Both the position numbers and the translations under genes were made by a program. Shown here one piece after another: positions 8,194 to 17,164 of a stretch of DNA of 64,000 nucleotides (position 1 is the first letter of the stretch; the number at the start of each line of letters is the position of its first letter). Source of the stretch: Microbacterium croceum. GTDB taxonomy: Bacteria; Actinomycetota; Actinomycetes; Actinomycetales; Microbacteriaceae. The notes under the pieces were generated by a model. The model searched no databases and was not told where the DNA came from. It saw only the letters and a list, made by a program, of their open reading frames with translations. The stretch covers positions 1,984,001-2,048,000 of the forward strand of contig NZ_JAHWXN010000001.1 in the NCBI RefSeq assembly GCF_023091245.1, written 5' to 3'.

Positions 8194-9120
8194 GTGATCG
8201 TCTGGCGTCGCTGGATCTTCCCCCTGCTCCTTGTCATCGTCCTCGGGGCGAGTGCTGCCGCTCTGGTGAAGATCGCGTTCTTCCCCGACCGGGCAGAGAG
8301 CATGGTGAGCCCGGAGGCGAACATCGTCGATCCCGTGGTCGCGGTCGAGCGCGGCTCCGTGGTCAACGCTCTGACCTTGAACGGCAACATCGCCCGGGAC
8401 GAGGCGTATACGGTGCGTAGCGAGAACGACGGCACGGTGATCGCGGTGGAGGTTCGTGAAGGAGCCACTGTCGCCAAGGGGCAGAAGCTCTTCACGGTCC
8501 GGCAGGAGTACCCGCGCAAGGACTTCGACGTGCTGGCGCCCGAGGCCGGCGAGGTCTCCGAACTCGCCCTGGTCAAGGGGCAGATGACGACCGTGGGGTC
8601 CGAGGTCTACACGCTTACTCCGAGCCGCTACCACCTGCTCGCGACGGTGGAGCCTGTGCAGCTCTACCGACTGGTCAACGCCCCGAAGGAAGGCACGGTC
8701 ACCGTGACGGGCGGCCCTGCGCCGTTCGCCTGCACCGGCGTGCGGGTGCAGGTCACCGCCGAGGGCACGGCGAGTGTGCGCTGCGCGATCCCGACGGATC
8801 AGACCGTGTTCGCCGGTCTTCCCGCCACCATGGATCTGGCGCTCGGAGAGGTCGATGATGCCCTCGTCATTCCTGTGACCGCCGTGCAGGGCGGCGCAGA
8901 ATCCGGGAACGTCTGGGTCGACGCGGGCGACGGTGCGGAGCCGGAGATGCGGGCGGTCGTGCTCGGAGTGAACGACGGCACGATGGTCGAGGTCACCGAG
9001 GGGCTCGAGGAGGGCGACAGCATCCGTCAGTTCGTCCCTGGATTCGTGGCCCCGGTGGAGGAGTTCTGCTACGAGGTATCCCCGGGCGTCGAGCAGTGCG
9101 ACAGCGGGACGAGCTGGTGA
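8194..9120 (+). CDS. MacA-like periplasmic adaptor of an ABC exporter
   Basis: This 308-residue membrane-fusion protein has an N-terminal anchor helix (about residues 7-27), a short barrel-sandwich region (GTVIAVEVREGATVAKGQ and the return strand near 115) and C-terminal beta domains ending in the exposed segment EEFCYEVSPGVEQC, whose two Cys may form a disulfide. It lacks the long coiled coil of Gram-negative MacA, as expected without an outer membrane. GTG at 8194 is preceded by AGGAAAGG at 8181. The next gene starts by 4-bp overlap. The adaptor probably links to the MacB-type ATPase and permease that follow; the substrate is unknown. Confidence 0.8.
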   Translation: MIVWRRWIFPLLLVIVLGASAAALVKIAFFPDRAESMVSPEANIVDPVVAVERGSVVNALTLNGNIARDEAYTVRSENDGTVIAVEVREGATVAKGQKLFTVRQEYPRKDFDVLAPEAGEVSELALVKGQMTTVGSEVYTLTPSRYHLLATVEPVQLYRLVNAPKEGTVTVTGGPAPFACTGVRVQVTAEGTASVRCAIPTDQTVFAGLPATMDLALGEVDDALVIPVTAVQGGAESGNVWVDAGDGAEPEMRAVVLGVNDGTMVEVTEGLEEGDSIRQFVPGFVAPVEEFCYEVSPGVEQCDSGTSW

Positions 9121-9917
9121 CGCTCGTCGCTCTGGAGGACGTCGAGAAGAGCGTCCTCCTCGCCGATGACTCGCGCCTGGACATCCTTCGGGGGATCACG
9201 CTCTCCGTCGCCGCCGGCGATCACGTCTCGATCGTCGGGCGCTCGGGTTCGGGCAAGTCCACGCTGCTGAACATCCTCGGAATGCTGGATTCGCCCACAT
9301 CCGGCACCGTCGCCTTCGAAGGCCGAGAGGTGCGCAAGATGCGTTCCGGACGCCTCGATCGGGTGCGCGGAGACAATGTCGGGTTCGTGTTCCAGCAGTT
9401 CAACCTGTTGCCTGGCCGCACGGCGCTCGACAACGTCATGATGCCTCTCGGGCATGCCAGGGGGCGTCTGTTCTGGAACCGTCGTCAGATCGCGGCCGAC
9501 ATGTTGGAGCGGGTCGGACTCGGCCACCGGATCGAACAGATCGCCGACCGGCTCTCCGGCGGCGAGCAGCAACGCGTGGCCATCGCCCGTGCTCTCGTGC
9601 GCAAGCCTGTGCTGATCCTCGCCGACGAGCCGACCGGAGCTCTCGACATCGAGACGGGTGCGTCGGTGATGTCGCTGCTCGACGAGGTCGCGACAGAGAC
9701 GGATGCGGCATTGGTGACCATCACGCACGACCTCCACGTCGCCGCCAGGGCACGAAGGCACTATCGGCTCGACGCGGGACGACTGGAAGAAGCGGATCTG
9801 CGTCGCGCCTTCGAGGCATCGACGCTGTCGGAACCCGTGCCGTCCGAGGGCACCACCGCGCCACCCGCACCGGCGCCCCTGCCGCCGCTGCCCGCGGCGA
9901 ACGGTGTGGGCGCATGA
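9117..9917 (+). CDS. ABC transporter ATP-binding protein, MacB/LolD type
   Basis: This 266-residue ATPase has Walker [10 protein letters not shown], the signature [15 protein letters not shown], Walker [13 protein letters not shown] and an H-loop in TITHDLH. It belongs to the MacB/LolD subfamily that powers mechanotransmission exporters. GTG 9117 overlaps the stop of the adaptor gene by 4 bp (GTGA); an in-frame GTG at 9096 would add seven residues. The C terminus carries a Pro/Ala-rich tail of about 30 residues not needed for the ABC fold. In Gram-negatives MacB fuses ATPase and permease; here they are separate genes. Confidence 0.9.
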   Translation: MTLVALEDVEKSVLLADDSRLDILRGITLSVAAGDHVSIVGRSGSGKSTLLNILGMLDSPTSGTVAFEGREVRKMRSGRLDRVRGDNVGFVFQQFNLLPGRTALDNVMMPLGHARGRLFWNRRQIAADMLERVGLGHRIEQIADRLSGGEQQRVAIARALVRKPVLILADEPTGALDIETGASVMSLLDEVATETDAALVTITHDLHVAARARRHYRLDAGRLEEADLRRAFEASTLSEPVPSEGTTAPPAPAPLPPLPAANGVGA

Positions 9918-11128
9918 GCGGCTTCCTCGGCGCGTTGTCGGATGCGTGGGCGGAGATCCGTGTCCACAAGCTCCGGGTGCTGCTGAGCCTGATCGGGATC
10001 GCTGTGTCGGTCGGAGCCCTGACAGCGGTCGTCGCGATCTCGGAGTATCAGAAGCAGTTCCAAACCGAGCAGTCCGACCGCTTCGGCGGGCGGGCAGCGA
10101 CGATCGTGGTCAACGTCAGCAACGACGACGGCACGCCTGTCGACTTCGATGACTTCGACGAGCGGTTCGCCCGTGTCTCCGAGCGATTCGGATTCAGTCA
10201 CACGGCACGCATCGTCGGGAGCATGACGCAGGGCGTGCAGCTGCCTGACGGCGTCACCGATGTCGGTGCGCGGCTGATCGATCCCCTGTACCCGCAGATC
10301 CATCGTGAGGTCCTGCTGGACGGACGCTGGTTCGTGGATTCGGACCTCGAGGCGCTCGCGCCGCCAGCCGTGATCACGGAGGCGCTGTGGGACCGGATCG
10401 GAAGGGTGCCACTCGCTCAGCACCCGACGCTGTCCCTCACCGGTGGGGCAGGAGGCACGTATCAGGTGGTCGGAGTCGTGGCGAGGCAGGGACTCGGCGA
10501 CGAGGAGCTCCGGATCGATCTGCTCTACGACGCCTATCGCTCGCGAGTCGATGCGCTGCCGGAGGGTGTGTGGCCGCAGTACGAGGTCTGGGTCGGCGAG
10601 GACCAGGCCGACGAGATCGGCCCGGTGCTGGCGATGGACCTGCGTGCAGGGCTGCCGGAGGGGCAGACGGTGTCGGTGAGTCGTTCGGACTGGGCCGCGC
10701 AGCAGGGTGCCCTCGACGTGCAGGCGACGTTCGAGATGATCACCGGCGGCATCGCGGCCCTGATCCTCGCACTCGGGGCCCTCAGCCTCATCAACATCCA
10801 GCTGGTCGCGATGCGGCAGCGCGTGCGCGAGATCGGCGTGCGTCGCGCCTTCGGTGCGACGTCAGGGCGCGTCTTCTTCTCGGTCTTCCTGGAGAGCCTC
10901 GTCGCCACGACGGTGGCGGGAGTGGTCGGGATCGCGATCGTCGTGGCGATCCTCCGCTCCGACTGGGTGGTGACGTCGCTGTTCTACGGCATCCAGGACG
11001 TCCCGCCGTTCCCGATGCGGGCGGCACTCGTCGGCCTGGTCGCGTCCGTGATCGTGGGAGCCCTCTCGGGATTCATCCCCGCACTCGTCGCCCTGCGCGT
11101 GAAGGTGATCGACGCGATCAGATTCTGA
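9914..11128 (+). CDS. ABC transporter permease, MacB/FtsX type
   Basis: This 404-residue permease has one helix near residues 22-42, a large extracytoplasmic MacB_PCD-like domain (about 45-270) and three C-terminal helices with the FtsX-family stretch MRQRVREIGVRRAFGAT between the first two. It starts by ATGA overlap with the ATPase, so adaptor, ATPase and permease form one translationally coupled operon. The likely job is extrusion of a peptide, drug or lipid from the membrane; no substrate gene is nearby. Confidence 0.9.
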   Translation: MSGFLGALSDAWAEIRVHKLRVLLSLIGIAVSVGALTAVVAISEYQKQFQTEQSDRFGGRAATIVVNVSNDDGTPVDFDDFDERFARVSERFGFSHTARIVGSMTQGVQLPDGVTDVGARLIDPLYPQIHREVLLDGRWFVDSDLEALAPPAVITEALWDRIGRVPLAQHPTLSLTGGAGGTYQVVGVVARQGLGDEELRIDLLYDAYRSRVDALPEGVWPQYEVWVGEDQADEIGPVLAMDLRAGLPEGQTVSVSRSDWAAQQGALDVQATFEMITGGIAALILALGALSLINIQLVAMRQRVREIGVRRAFGATSGRVFFSVFLESLVATTVAGVVGIAIVVAILRSDWVVTSLFYGIQDVPPFPMRAALVGLVASVIVGALSGFIPALVALRVKVIDAIRF

Positions 11129-11134
11129 TCCGGC

Positions 11135-11159
11135 GGGCCCGCGAGCGAAAGGCGGGCCC
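11135..11159. terminator. Terminator between the MacB-like operon and the RDD gene
   Basis: A perfect 8-bp GC stem (GGGCCCGC at 11135-11142, GCGGGCCC at 11152-11159) with a 9-nt loop sits between the two convergent stops. It is symmetrical, so it can serve both strands; there is no T run. Confidence 0.6.
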
Positions 11160-11163
11160 CGGT

Positions 11164-11973
11164 TCAGACGCCGACGCGACGACCCGTGAGCTTCTCGGCG
11201 CGGCGGTCGGCGTTCTCGAGCGCCCGACGCTCGCGCTCGCGACGCAGCACCGTGATCCCCACCAGTACCTGCTCGGGCGGGGCTGCAGGCAGAGGGGAGA
11301 CGAAGGGCGCGGCTTCGGCGAGCAGATCCGTCGCCACGCGATCACGGGCGGTCGGCACCATGCGCGACGCGCTCTGCAGGAACTGGGAGATGCGGCGCGC
11401 GAGGCGATCGGGCAGGCGCGCGACATCGGCGATCTGCGCCCATGCCTGCAGCCCTGCCGGCAGCACCGGCACGTGCGGGACCAGCTGTGGAGTGCGCACG
11501 CGCTGGCTGTAGGTGCCGGCGACCAGATCTCCGAGTCGCTGCGAGCGGGCGTTGAACGCACCGGTGAGCACAGCGAGGCCGCCGAAGGTCATGTAGATCT
11601 CCAGCACCCCGAGCAGCGCGCGGATGAAGGCGTGGCGGAAGCCGGCTGCCCCGCCGTCGACGCGCACGATGCGGCCGCCCACGGCGAGCTTGCCGAGGCT
11701 GCGCCCCTTCAAGGCGACCTCCATCGTGATCGGCAGCACCACGAAACTCACCACGATCGCGGAGACGGTCGCGATACGATCGGTCGCCTCATCGAGCACT
11801 CCGGCGTCGGTCAGCCAGATGCGCAGGAAGATCCACAGGAGGAAGACGGCGAAGCCGAGCAGCATATCGATGAGGGCGCCCAGCGCGCGCAGCAGGAAGC
11901 CGATGGGCTGCACATCGATCGCGACGGCTTCTCCGGACAGCACCTCGTCGGAGGCATCGATCGGCGTGGACAT
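11164..11973 (-). CDS. RDD family membrane protein
   Basis: This 269-residue protein has a two-to-three-helix RDD domain (about residues 18-165), including the marker FLLRALGALIDMLLG and the conserved GRSLGKLAVGGRIV segment, followed by a cytoplasmic Arg-rich tail of about 100 residues. RDD proteins are of uncertain function (transport in some cases). It faces the SpoIIM gene; the same RDD-SpoIIM pairing next to DUF58/MoxR is recalled from M. tuberculosis Rv3690-Rv3695. The start codon (CAT at 11971-11973) shares two bases with an ATG on the other strand. Confidence 0.85.
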   Translation of the reverse strand: MSTPIDASDEVLSGEAVAIDVQPIGFLLRALGALIDMLLGFAVFLLWIFLRIWLTDAGVLDEATDRIATVSAIVVSFVVLPITMEVALKGRSLGKLAVGGRIVRVDGGAAGFRHAFIRALLGVLEIYMTFGGLAVLTGAFNARSQRLGDLVAGTYSQRVRTPQLVPHVPVLPAGLQAWAQIADVARLPDRLARRISQFLQSASRMVPTARDRVATDLLAEAAPFVSPLPAAPPEQVLVGITVLRRERERRALENADRRAEKLTGRRVGV

Positions 11974-11976
11974 GAG

Positions 11977-11989
11977 TACAGTAAATCAG
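11977..11989 (+). promoter_or_regulatory. Predicted leaderless promoter of the SpoIIM gene
   Basis: TACAGT (11977-11982) is followed by 7 nt and GTG 11990. The hexamer lies only 4 nt from the start codon of the opposing RDD gene, so control of the two must interfere. Confidence 0.5.
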
Positions 11990-12982
11990 GTGGATGCTGA
12001 TGCGCTGACGGATGCACGCCGCGCCGAGTGGCAGCGGCTGGATGAGCTCAGCCGCGCGCGGCTGGACGGCCGGGGCGTCGACGAGCTCATCGTTCGGTAC
12101 CGTGCGGCGTCAGCGGATCTCGCCGAGCTGAAGACCTCCGTAGGCGATTCACCGCAGGGGGCGTACCTGTCGACCATCCTCGTGCGCGCGAGGCTGCGAC
12201 TCACGGGCGCGTCCGACAACATCCTCACGCAGATCGGGCGATTCTTCGCCCTGCAGCTGCCGGCAGCGCTGTATCGGCTGCGGTGGCTCACGCTCATCAT
12301 CGCACTGAGCTTCATCGCGGTCGCGGTCGGCACGGCCGCCTGGATCGCGAGCGACCCCGCCCTCATCGCGACGCTCGGGCCGCCGGACGCCCTCGAGCAG
12401 TATGCCGACGAGAGCTTCACCGGCTACTACACCGAGAACCCGGCAGCGGTGTTCATGGGCATGGTGTGGACCAACAACGCCTGGATCGCCATGCAGTGCG
12501 TGCTCTTCGGCGTGACCGGGATCTGGCCGATCTACATGCTCGTGCAGAATGCGATGGGTCTGGGGGTGTCTGGTGCCGTGATGGTGGCACACGACCGTGC
12601 AGATGTCATGGTGCTCTACATCCTCCCGCACGGGATGCTCGAGATGACCTGCATCTTCGTGGCCGCCGCTGCCGGACTCAGGGTCTTCTGGGCCTGGGTG
12701 GCCCCGGGCCACCGCTCGCGCGGCGACGCATTGGCGACGGAAGGACGCGCCCTGGCGACGGTGGCGATCGGACTCGTCTTCGCACTGTTCCTCGCAGGGC
12801 TCGTCGAAGGATTCGTGACCGGCTGGGCGCTGCCCTGGCCGCTGAAGATCGGCATCGGAGGCGCCGCGCTCGCGATCTTCCTGATCTACATGGTGGTGAT
12901 CGGCGGTCGGGCGCATCGGCGTGGCGAGACCGGCGACCTGATCGAGTACGAGGCGGGGACGCCGCGACTGGTCGCGGGCTGA
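11990..12982 (+). CDS. Stage II sporulation protein M (SpoIIM) family membrane protein
   Basis: This 330-residue protein has a soluble N-terminal third with charged helices (about 1-95) and six or more transmembrane helices. It contains the SpoIIM-family run NNAWIAMQCVLFG near residue 162 and ILPHGMLEM near 208. In Bacillus, SpoIIM helps peptidoglycan hydrolysis during engulfment; in non-sporulating Actinobacteria its role is unknown and it accompanies MoxR/DUF58 genes. GTG 11990 is preferred because of the -10-like hexamer upstream; ATG 11972 would add six residues and overlap the RDD start codon. Confidence 0.85.
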   Translation: MDADALTDARRAEWQRLDELSRARLDGRGVDELIVRYRAASADLAELKTSVGDSPQGAYLSTILVRARLRLTGASDNILTQIGRFFALQLPAALYRLRWLTLIIALSFIAVAVGTAAWIASDPALIATLGPPDALEQYADESFTGYYTENPAAVFMGMVWTNNAWIAMQCVLFGVTGIWPIYMLVQNAMGLGVSGAVMVAHDRADVMVLYILPHGMLEMTCIFVAAAAGLRVFWAWVAPGHRSRGDALATEGRALATVAIGLVFALFLAGLVEGFVTGWALPWPLKIGIGGAALAIFLIYMVVIGGRAHRRGETGDLIEYEAGTPRLVAG

Positions 12983-13010
12983 TGGCGAGTGCGCCGGCGG
13001 CGCCGCCGCG

Positions 13011-14318
13011 TCAGAGCCGTCCCGCGGCTTTCAGCTCGAGGTAGCGGTCGGCGATGCGCGGCGGCAGCTCTTCGGGATCCGCGGCGATCGCCTCTCCACC
13101 GGCACGGCGGATCGCATCGGCCACGTTCTCCGCGTCGCGCAGCGTCCGTTCCGCGGCGGCGGCCAGGTAGACCTCTTCCCGAGAGCCGCGTTGCTGTGCG
13201 AGCGCGGCGACGTCGTCGTCCGTGACCGAGCCGACCAGGATGGTCGTCGCGCGGGACGCGTTCGGGAATGCGCCCAGGAACCCCCGCGCGGACTCTGCGG
13301 CATCTTGAGCAGTCAGGACCACGATCAGTGAAGGACGGGTGGTCAGCGTGCGCACGGCGGCGAACGCACCGTGCCAATCGGTGTCGACCAGCCGCGCATG
13401 CACGGGCGCCATGGCATCGGTCAGGGCGGGGAGCAGCGCCGCGCCGTCGACCCCGGTCACCCTGCCGCGCACGACGCGGTCGTACATGAGCAGGTGCACA
13501 TGGTCGCCGGCACGGGAGGCGAGTGCAGCCAGCAGGAGGGCGGCCTCGAGGGCGGCATCCACGCGTGTGCCGTCACCGACGCGGGCGGCGGCCGTGCGCC
13601 CCGTGTCGATGATGATCACGACGTGCCGGTCGCGCTCCGGTCGCCAGGTCCGCAGCATCGTCGTGCCGGCCCTGGCGGTGGCGCGCCAGTCGATCGAGCG
13701 GACGTCGTCGCCGCGTACATATTCACGGAGCGAGTCGAACTCGGTGCCCTGCCCGCGCACCTGGATGCTGGTGTTGCCATCGAGCTCGCGCAGCCGGGCC
13801 AGTCGCGACGGGAGATGCTTGCGCGACGTGAACGCCGGCAGCACGCGGATGGCGCCGCGCACCGCATGACGGGCCTGTCGGCCCGCGAGGCCGAGGGGGC
13901 CGCGCGAGCGCAGCATCACGAACTCGCTCACCAGCTCGCCACGACGACGGGGGAGCAGCGGGATCGCGACACGTGCGCGCTCGCCCGGCGGGATGAGCAG
14001 CGTCTGCCTGGCGGGCTCTGCGCCTGCCGTCGGCTGCCATGCGTCACGGAGGAGTCCGTGCAGGTTCCGCGGGCCGTGGTTGTGCACGGCGACGCTCACC
14101 GGCACCGGTTCGCCCAGGCGAGCGCGGGCGGGAACGCGACGCGACACCGTCACCGTCCGCGGGCTCGCCGCCAGCGCGACGTCGAGGCCGGTGAGCACGG
14201 CGCACAGCGCGACCCACCCGCCCGCCACGGCATACGGCGGATACCCCGCGAGTCCTGCGAGGACCAGCGGGATGACGCCGAGGGAGAGAGCGACGGCGAG
14301 GCGGCCGGTGACGAACAC
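13011..14318 (-). CDS. DUF58 domain protein (VWA-like)
   Basis: This 435-residue protein has two N-terminal transmembrane helices (about 8-45), a beta-rich segment, and the DUF58 hallmark REYVRGDDVRSIDWRATAR near residue 205, followed by a VWA-like fold (VVIIIDTGRTAA near 242). DUF58 proteins work with MoxR AAA+ ATPases as putative chaperone or metal-insertion modules. GTG 14318 begins 1 nt after the moxR stop. It is the last gene of the five-gene minus-strand operon that begins at 18582. Confidence 0.9.
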   Translation of the reverse strand: MFVTGRLAVALSLGVIPLVLAGLAGYPPYAVAGGWVALCAVLTGLDVALAASPRTVTVSRRVPARARLGEPVPVSVAVHNHGPRNLHGLLRDAWQPTAGAEPARQTLLIPPGERARVAIPLLPRRRGELVSEFVMLRSRGPLGLAGRQARHAVRGAIRVLPAFTSRKHLPSRLARLRELDGNTSIQVRGQGTEFDSLREYVRGDDVRSIDWRATARAGTTMLRTWRPERDRHVVIIIDTGRTAAARVGDGTRVDAALEAALLLAALASRAGDHVHLLMYDRVVRGRVTGVDGAALLPALTDAMAPVHARLVDTDWHGAFAAVRTLTTRPSLIVVLTAQDAAESARGFLGAFPNASRATTILVGSVTDDDVAALAQQRGSREEVYLAAAAERTLRDAENVADAIRRAGGEAIAADPEELPPRIADRYLELKAAGRL

Positions 14319-14319
14319 C

Positions 14320-15345
14320 TTAGATCGGCACCCGGGTCTGCTGTACGACCGAGGTCAGCACGGCATCGGCGGAGACACCCTCCATCTGCGCGTCCGGTCG
14401 CAGCTGCAGCCGATGGCGCCACACGGGCACCAGCATCGTCTGTACGTGGTCGGGCGTCACCGCCGAGGAGGCGTTGAGCCAGGCCCAGGCCTTCGCCGCC
14501 GCCAGCAGACCGGTCGAGGCGCGGGGGCTCGCGCCGAGCTCGACCGACGGCGACTGGCGGGTGGCGCGGGCGAGGTCGACGACGTAGCCGAGCACGTCGT
14601 CGGTGACCTCCACGCGCCCCGCGGCCACCTGCGCCGCGCGGATCTCGTCGGCGCTGACGACGGCTTCGACGCCGGTCAGCTCACGGGGAGAGAAGCCCTC
14701 GGCGTGGCGGCGGAGCACGGACACCTCCGCATCGCGCTCCGGCATCCCCACGACCAGCTTCATCAAGAAGCGGTCGAGCTGAGCCTCCGGGAGCGAGTAG
14801 GTGCCCTCGTGCTCGATCGGGTTCTGCGTGGCTGCGACCAGGAACGGCTCCGGCAGCACGCGGCTCACGCCGTCGGCCGACACCTGGCGCTCCTCCATCG
14901 CCTCCAGCAGTGCTGCCTGAGTCTTCGGAGGTGTGCGGTTGATCTCGTCCGCGAGCAGGATCTGCGTGAAGACGGGGCCGGCGCGGAAGTCGAACTCGCC
15001 GGTGCGCGCGTCGTACACGAGCGATCCGGTCACATCGCCCGGCATGAGGTCGGGGGTGAACTGCACGCGCTTGGTGTCAAGCCCCAGCGCCCGGGCGAAC
15101 GAGCGCACGACCAGCGTCTTCGCGACCCCGGGCACGCCCTCCAGGAGCACATGGCCGCGGGCGAGAAGCGACACGAGCAGTCCGGTGACGGTGCCGGCCT
15201 GGCCCACGACGGCCTTGTCGACCTCGGTGCGCACACGGTGCATCGCCTGGCGCAGTGCGGCGTCGTCGGCGGGAATGTTCTCAGCGGTCACGTGATGCCC
15301 TCGGCTTCCGTCGGGATGGGTGGATGCGGCGTCGGATGATGTCAT
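14320..15345 (-). CDS. moxR: MoxR family AAA+ ATPase
   Basis: This 341-residue ATPase has Walker A GVPGVAKT, Walker B LLADEINR, the sensor-1 region LVAATQNPIEHEG, and the arginine-finger and lid regions expected for MoxR. MoxR proteins remodel or mature partner proteins, typically with a VWA/DUF58 partner, which is the next gene. ATG 15345 overlaps the previous stop by 4 bp; an internal GTG at 15291 is a shorter alternative start. The recalled mycobacterial equivalent is moxR2 (Rv3692). Confidence 0.95.
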   Translation of the reverse strand: MTSSDAASTHPDGSRGHHVTAENIPADDAALRQAMHRVRTEVDKAVVGQAGTVTGLLVSLLARGHVLLEGVPGVAKTLVVRSFARALGLDTKRVQFTPDLMPGDVTGSLVYDARTGEFDFRAGPVFTQILLADEINRTPPKTQAALLEAMEERQVSADGVSRVLPEPFLVAATQNPIEHEGTYSLPEAQLDRFLMKLVVGMPERDAEVSVLRRHAEGFSPRELTGVEAVVSADEIRAAQVAAGRVEVTDDVLGYVVDLARATRQSPSVELGASPRASTGLLAAAKAWAWLNASSAVTPDHVQTMLVPVWRHRLQLRPDAQMEGVSADAVLTSVVQQTRVPI

Positions 15346-16529
15346 CCGTCGTCCCTGGTCGTGTGAGTGGTGGCTTCGACGGCGGTCTCGAGGTCGCTGA
15401 GTCGTCGCGCGAGTTCGATCAGCGCGGCGTCGTCGGTGGGAAGAGGGCCGGCGAGCAGCGCCTGAAGCGTTCCGCGAGGAATGCGCAGGCGATCGGACGC
15501 GGCATCGGCGACGTCGTCCACCCCCGCGTGCGCGGCCAATCCGAGGCGACGCGCGAGCCGGCGCTGGGCCCCGTCGCGGAGTGTCTCCGCGGCGTGCGCG
15601 GAATCGGCTGCCTTCGCCGTCAGGCGCGCACGCCCGTGCATCGTCTCGGAGGCGCGCACGGTGACGGGGAGGGTCTCGGCGACCAGCGGCCCGAAACGCC
15701 GGCCCCGCCAGACCGCCGCGGCGACACCGGCGAGGAGCAGCAGCAGGATCGCCGGGGTGAGCCAGTCGGGCGTGAGCGAGCCGAGGGTGTCCTCCGACTG
15801 TCCTTCGATGTCCGAGTCCCCGAACGTCGGGACGTACCAGACGACCCGATCGGTCTGTCCGAGCAAGGCGAGCGCCAGGGCCGCATTGCCGTCCTCGGCC
15901 AGATACGCGTTGCTGAAGAGCTTCGACCCCTCCACGACGACGTGCCGTCCGCCCCTCCGGTCATCAACGAGCACGGCGGCGCCGGTCGCATCGCCGAAGC
16001 AGGCGGCGACGCCATCCGCCGGAGTGAAGAGCCGGTCGGGGCGGATGGCGCCGACACGGGCGAACTCGGGGAGGGCGCACTCCGCCGCCACGGCGGGCGA
16101 GGTCCCCGGTGCATCCTCACCGATGCGCAACAGACTGAGGAGCCGGCTGCCTGTCGACAGGAACACCACATGGTCCGCCGGCTCCATGAGCGCGGTCAGA
16201 CCGTCGTCGCTGAGCGTGTACGGGTTCGCCATCACCAGCGTCGTGTGCTCATCGATCGCTGCACGGGCGTCCGTGCGCGATCGGGTCACGATCACCTCGA
16301 TGCCCTGATCACGCAGGATCTCCGCCAGCGCGAGTGCTCCGGCATCGTTGCGCCCCTCAGGATCCAGCCCACCGTGCCTGCCGGGGGCGCTCGCGCTCAC
16401 ACGCAGGGCGATGAAGGCGACGCCGATGACCAGCGCGGCGATGATCAGCCATCCGATCAGCGTGCGCCAGCGCAGAGGCCGACGCTCCGCCGTCGACGGC
16501 GGCGAGGTCTGGTCAGCGGCGAGGGTCAT
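15342..16529 (-). CDS. DUF4350 domain membrane protein
   Basis: This 395-residue protein has one N-terminal helix (about 25-45), an extracytoplasmic DUF4350 domain (LDPEGRNDAGALALAEILRDQGI near 57-80), a second helix near 260-280 and a cytoplasmic C terminus of about 110 residues. The family is found only with MoxR/DUF58/DUF4129 neighbours and has no known activity. Start and stop both overlap neighbouring genes by 4 bp, so translation is coupled. Confidence 0.8.
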   Translation of the reverse strand: MTLAADQTSPPSTAERRPLRWRTLIGWLIIAALVIGVAFIALRVSASAPGRHGGLDPEGRNDAGALALAEILRDQGIEVIVTRSRTDARAAIDEHTTLVMANPYTLSDDGLTALMEPADHVVFLSTGSRLLSLLRIGEDAPGTSPAVAAECALPEFARVGAIRPDRLFTPADGVAACFGDATGAAVLVDDRRGGRHVVVEGSKLFSNAYLAEDGNAALALALLGQTDRVVWYVPTFGDSDIEGQSEDTLGSLTPDWLTPAILLLLLAGVAAAVWRGRRFGPLVAETLPVTVRASETMHGRARLTAKAADSAHAAETLRDGAQRRLARRLGLAAHAGVDDVADAASDRLRIPRGTLQALLAGPLPTDDAALIELARRLSDLETAVEATTHTTRDDG

Positions 16530-17164
16530 GCGAGCACCGCCTCCGGGCGACGGGCGCGGAGTCGGTCGTCCGTGTCCGCCAGCTCACGGTAGCTCTCCGC
16601 GTTCGCCGGATGGCGCAGGTAACGGACATCGTCGAACGACACCGCCGCACGCCGCACGGCGCTGCTCTCGTCGGCGAACACCGTGCTCGCCTCACGGGCG
16701 ATGGCCTGCGCCGTGGCTCCGGGCGCGGGGTCGATCAGGTCGCGTTCCAGCAGCCCGCGAGCGAGCGCGCGGAACCGCAGGATCGTCGCCGTGTCCCAGT
16801 CGCCATCGCGTGCGCTGCGGTCGGCATCCGAACGCAGCTGCGCGGCGCTCCGATCGTCAGCGGCACCCAGAAGATCGCCACGCGCGGAGCGGACGCTCCT
16901 GGCGCGGCGTGGCCTGCCCCAGATGATGAGGGCGATGACCAGCGCCGCGACGATGATGACGCTGACGATGATGAGAGCGGCCGGACCGACGTTCGCGCCG
17001 TTCTCCGAGGTGAACAGGTCGCGCAGGAAGCGTCCGATGTCGCGTGCGAAGAGGTCGAACCAGGTCGGCTTCGCGTCGGCGTAGCGAGGGTTCGCGAGTT
17101 CTTCCTGGGCCCAGCGCCGCGCCTCGTCGCCGTCGGGTACGTAGACATCGAACGATCGGCTCAT
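16526..17164 (-). CDS. DUF4129 domain membrane protein
   Basis: This 212-residue protein has a single central transmembrane helix (about 62-86). The cytoplasmic C-terminal DUF4129 region has the pattern DWDTATILRFRALARGLLERDLIDPAPGAT and a late SYRELADTDDRLR. In some lineages DUF4129 is fused to transglutaminase domains; here it stands alone. It overlaps both the upstream GPDPase_memb gene and the downstream DUF4350 gene by 4 bp. Confidence 0.8.
   Translation of the reverse strand: MSRSFDVYVPDGDEARRWAQEELANPRYADAKPTWFDLFARDIGRFLRDLFTSENGANVGPAALIIVSVIIVAALVIALIIWGRPRRARSVRSARGDLLGAADDRSAAQLRSDADRSARDGDWDTATILRFRALARGLLERDLIDPAPGATAQAIAREASTVFADESSAVRRAAVSFDDVRYLRHPANAESYRELADTDDRLRARRPEAVLA

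Noticed and set aside
12996..13007. GC palindrome GGCGGC/GCCGCC between SpoIIM and DUF58
   Set aside because: Only 6 bp per arm without a loop; in DNA this GC-rich it is not convincing as a terminator.
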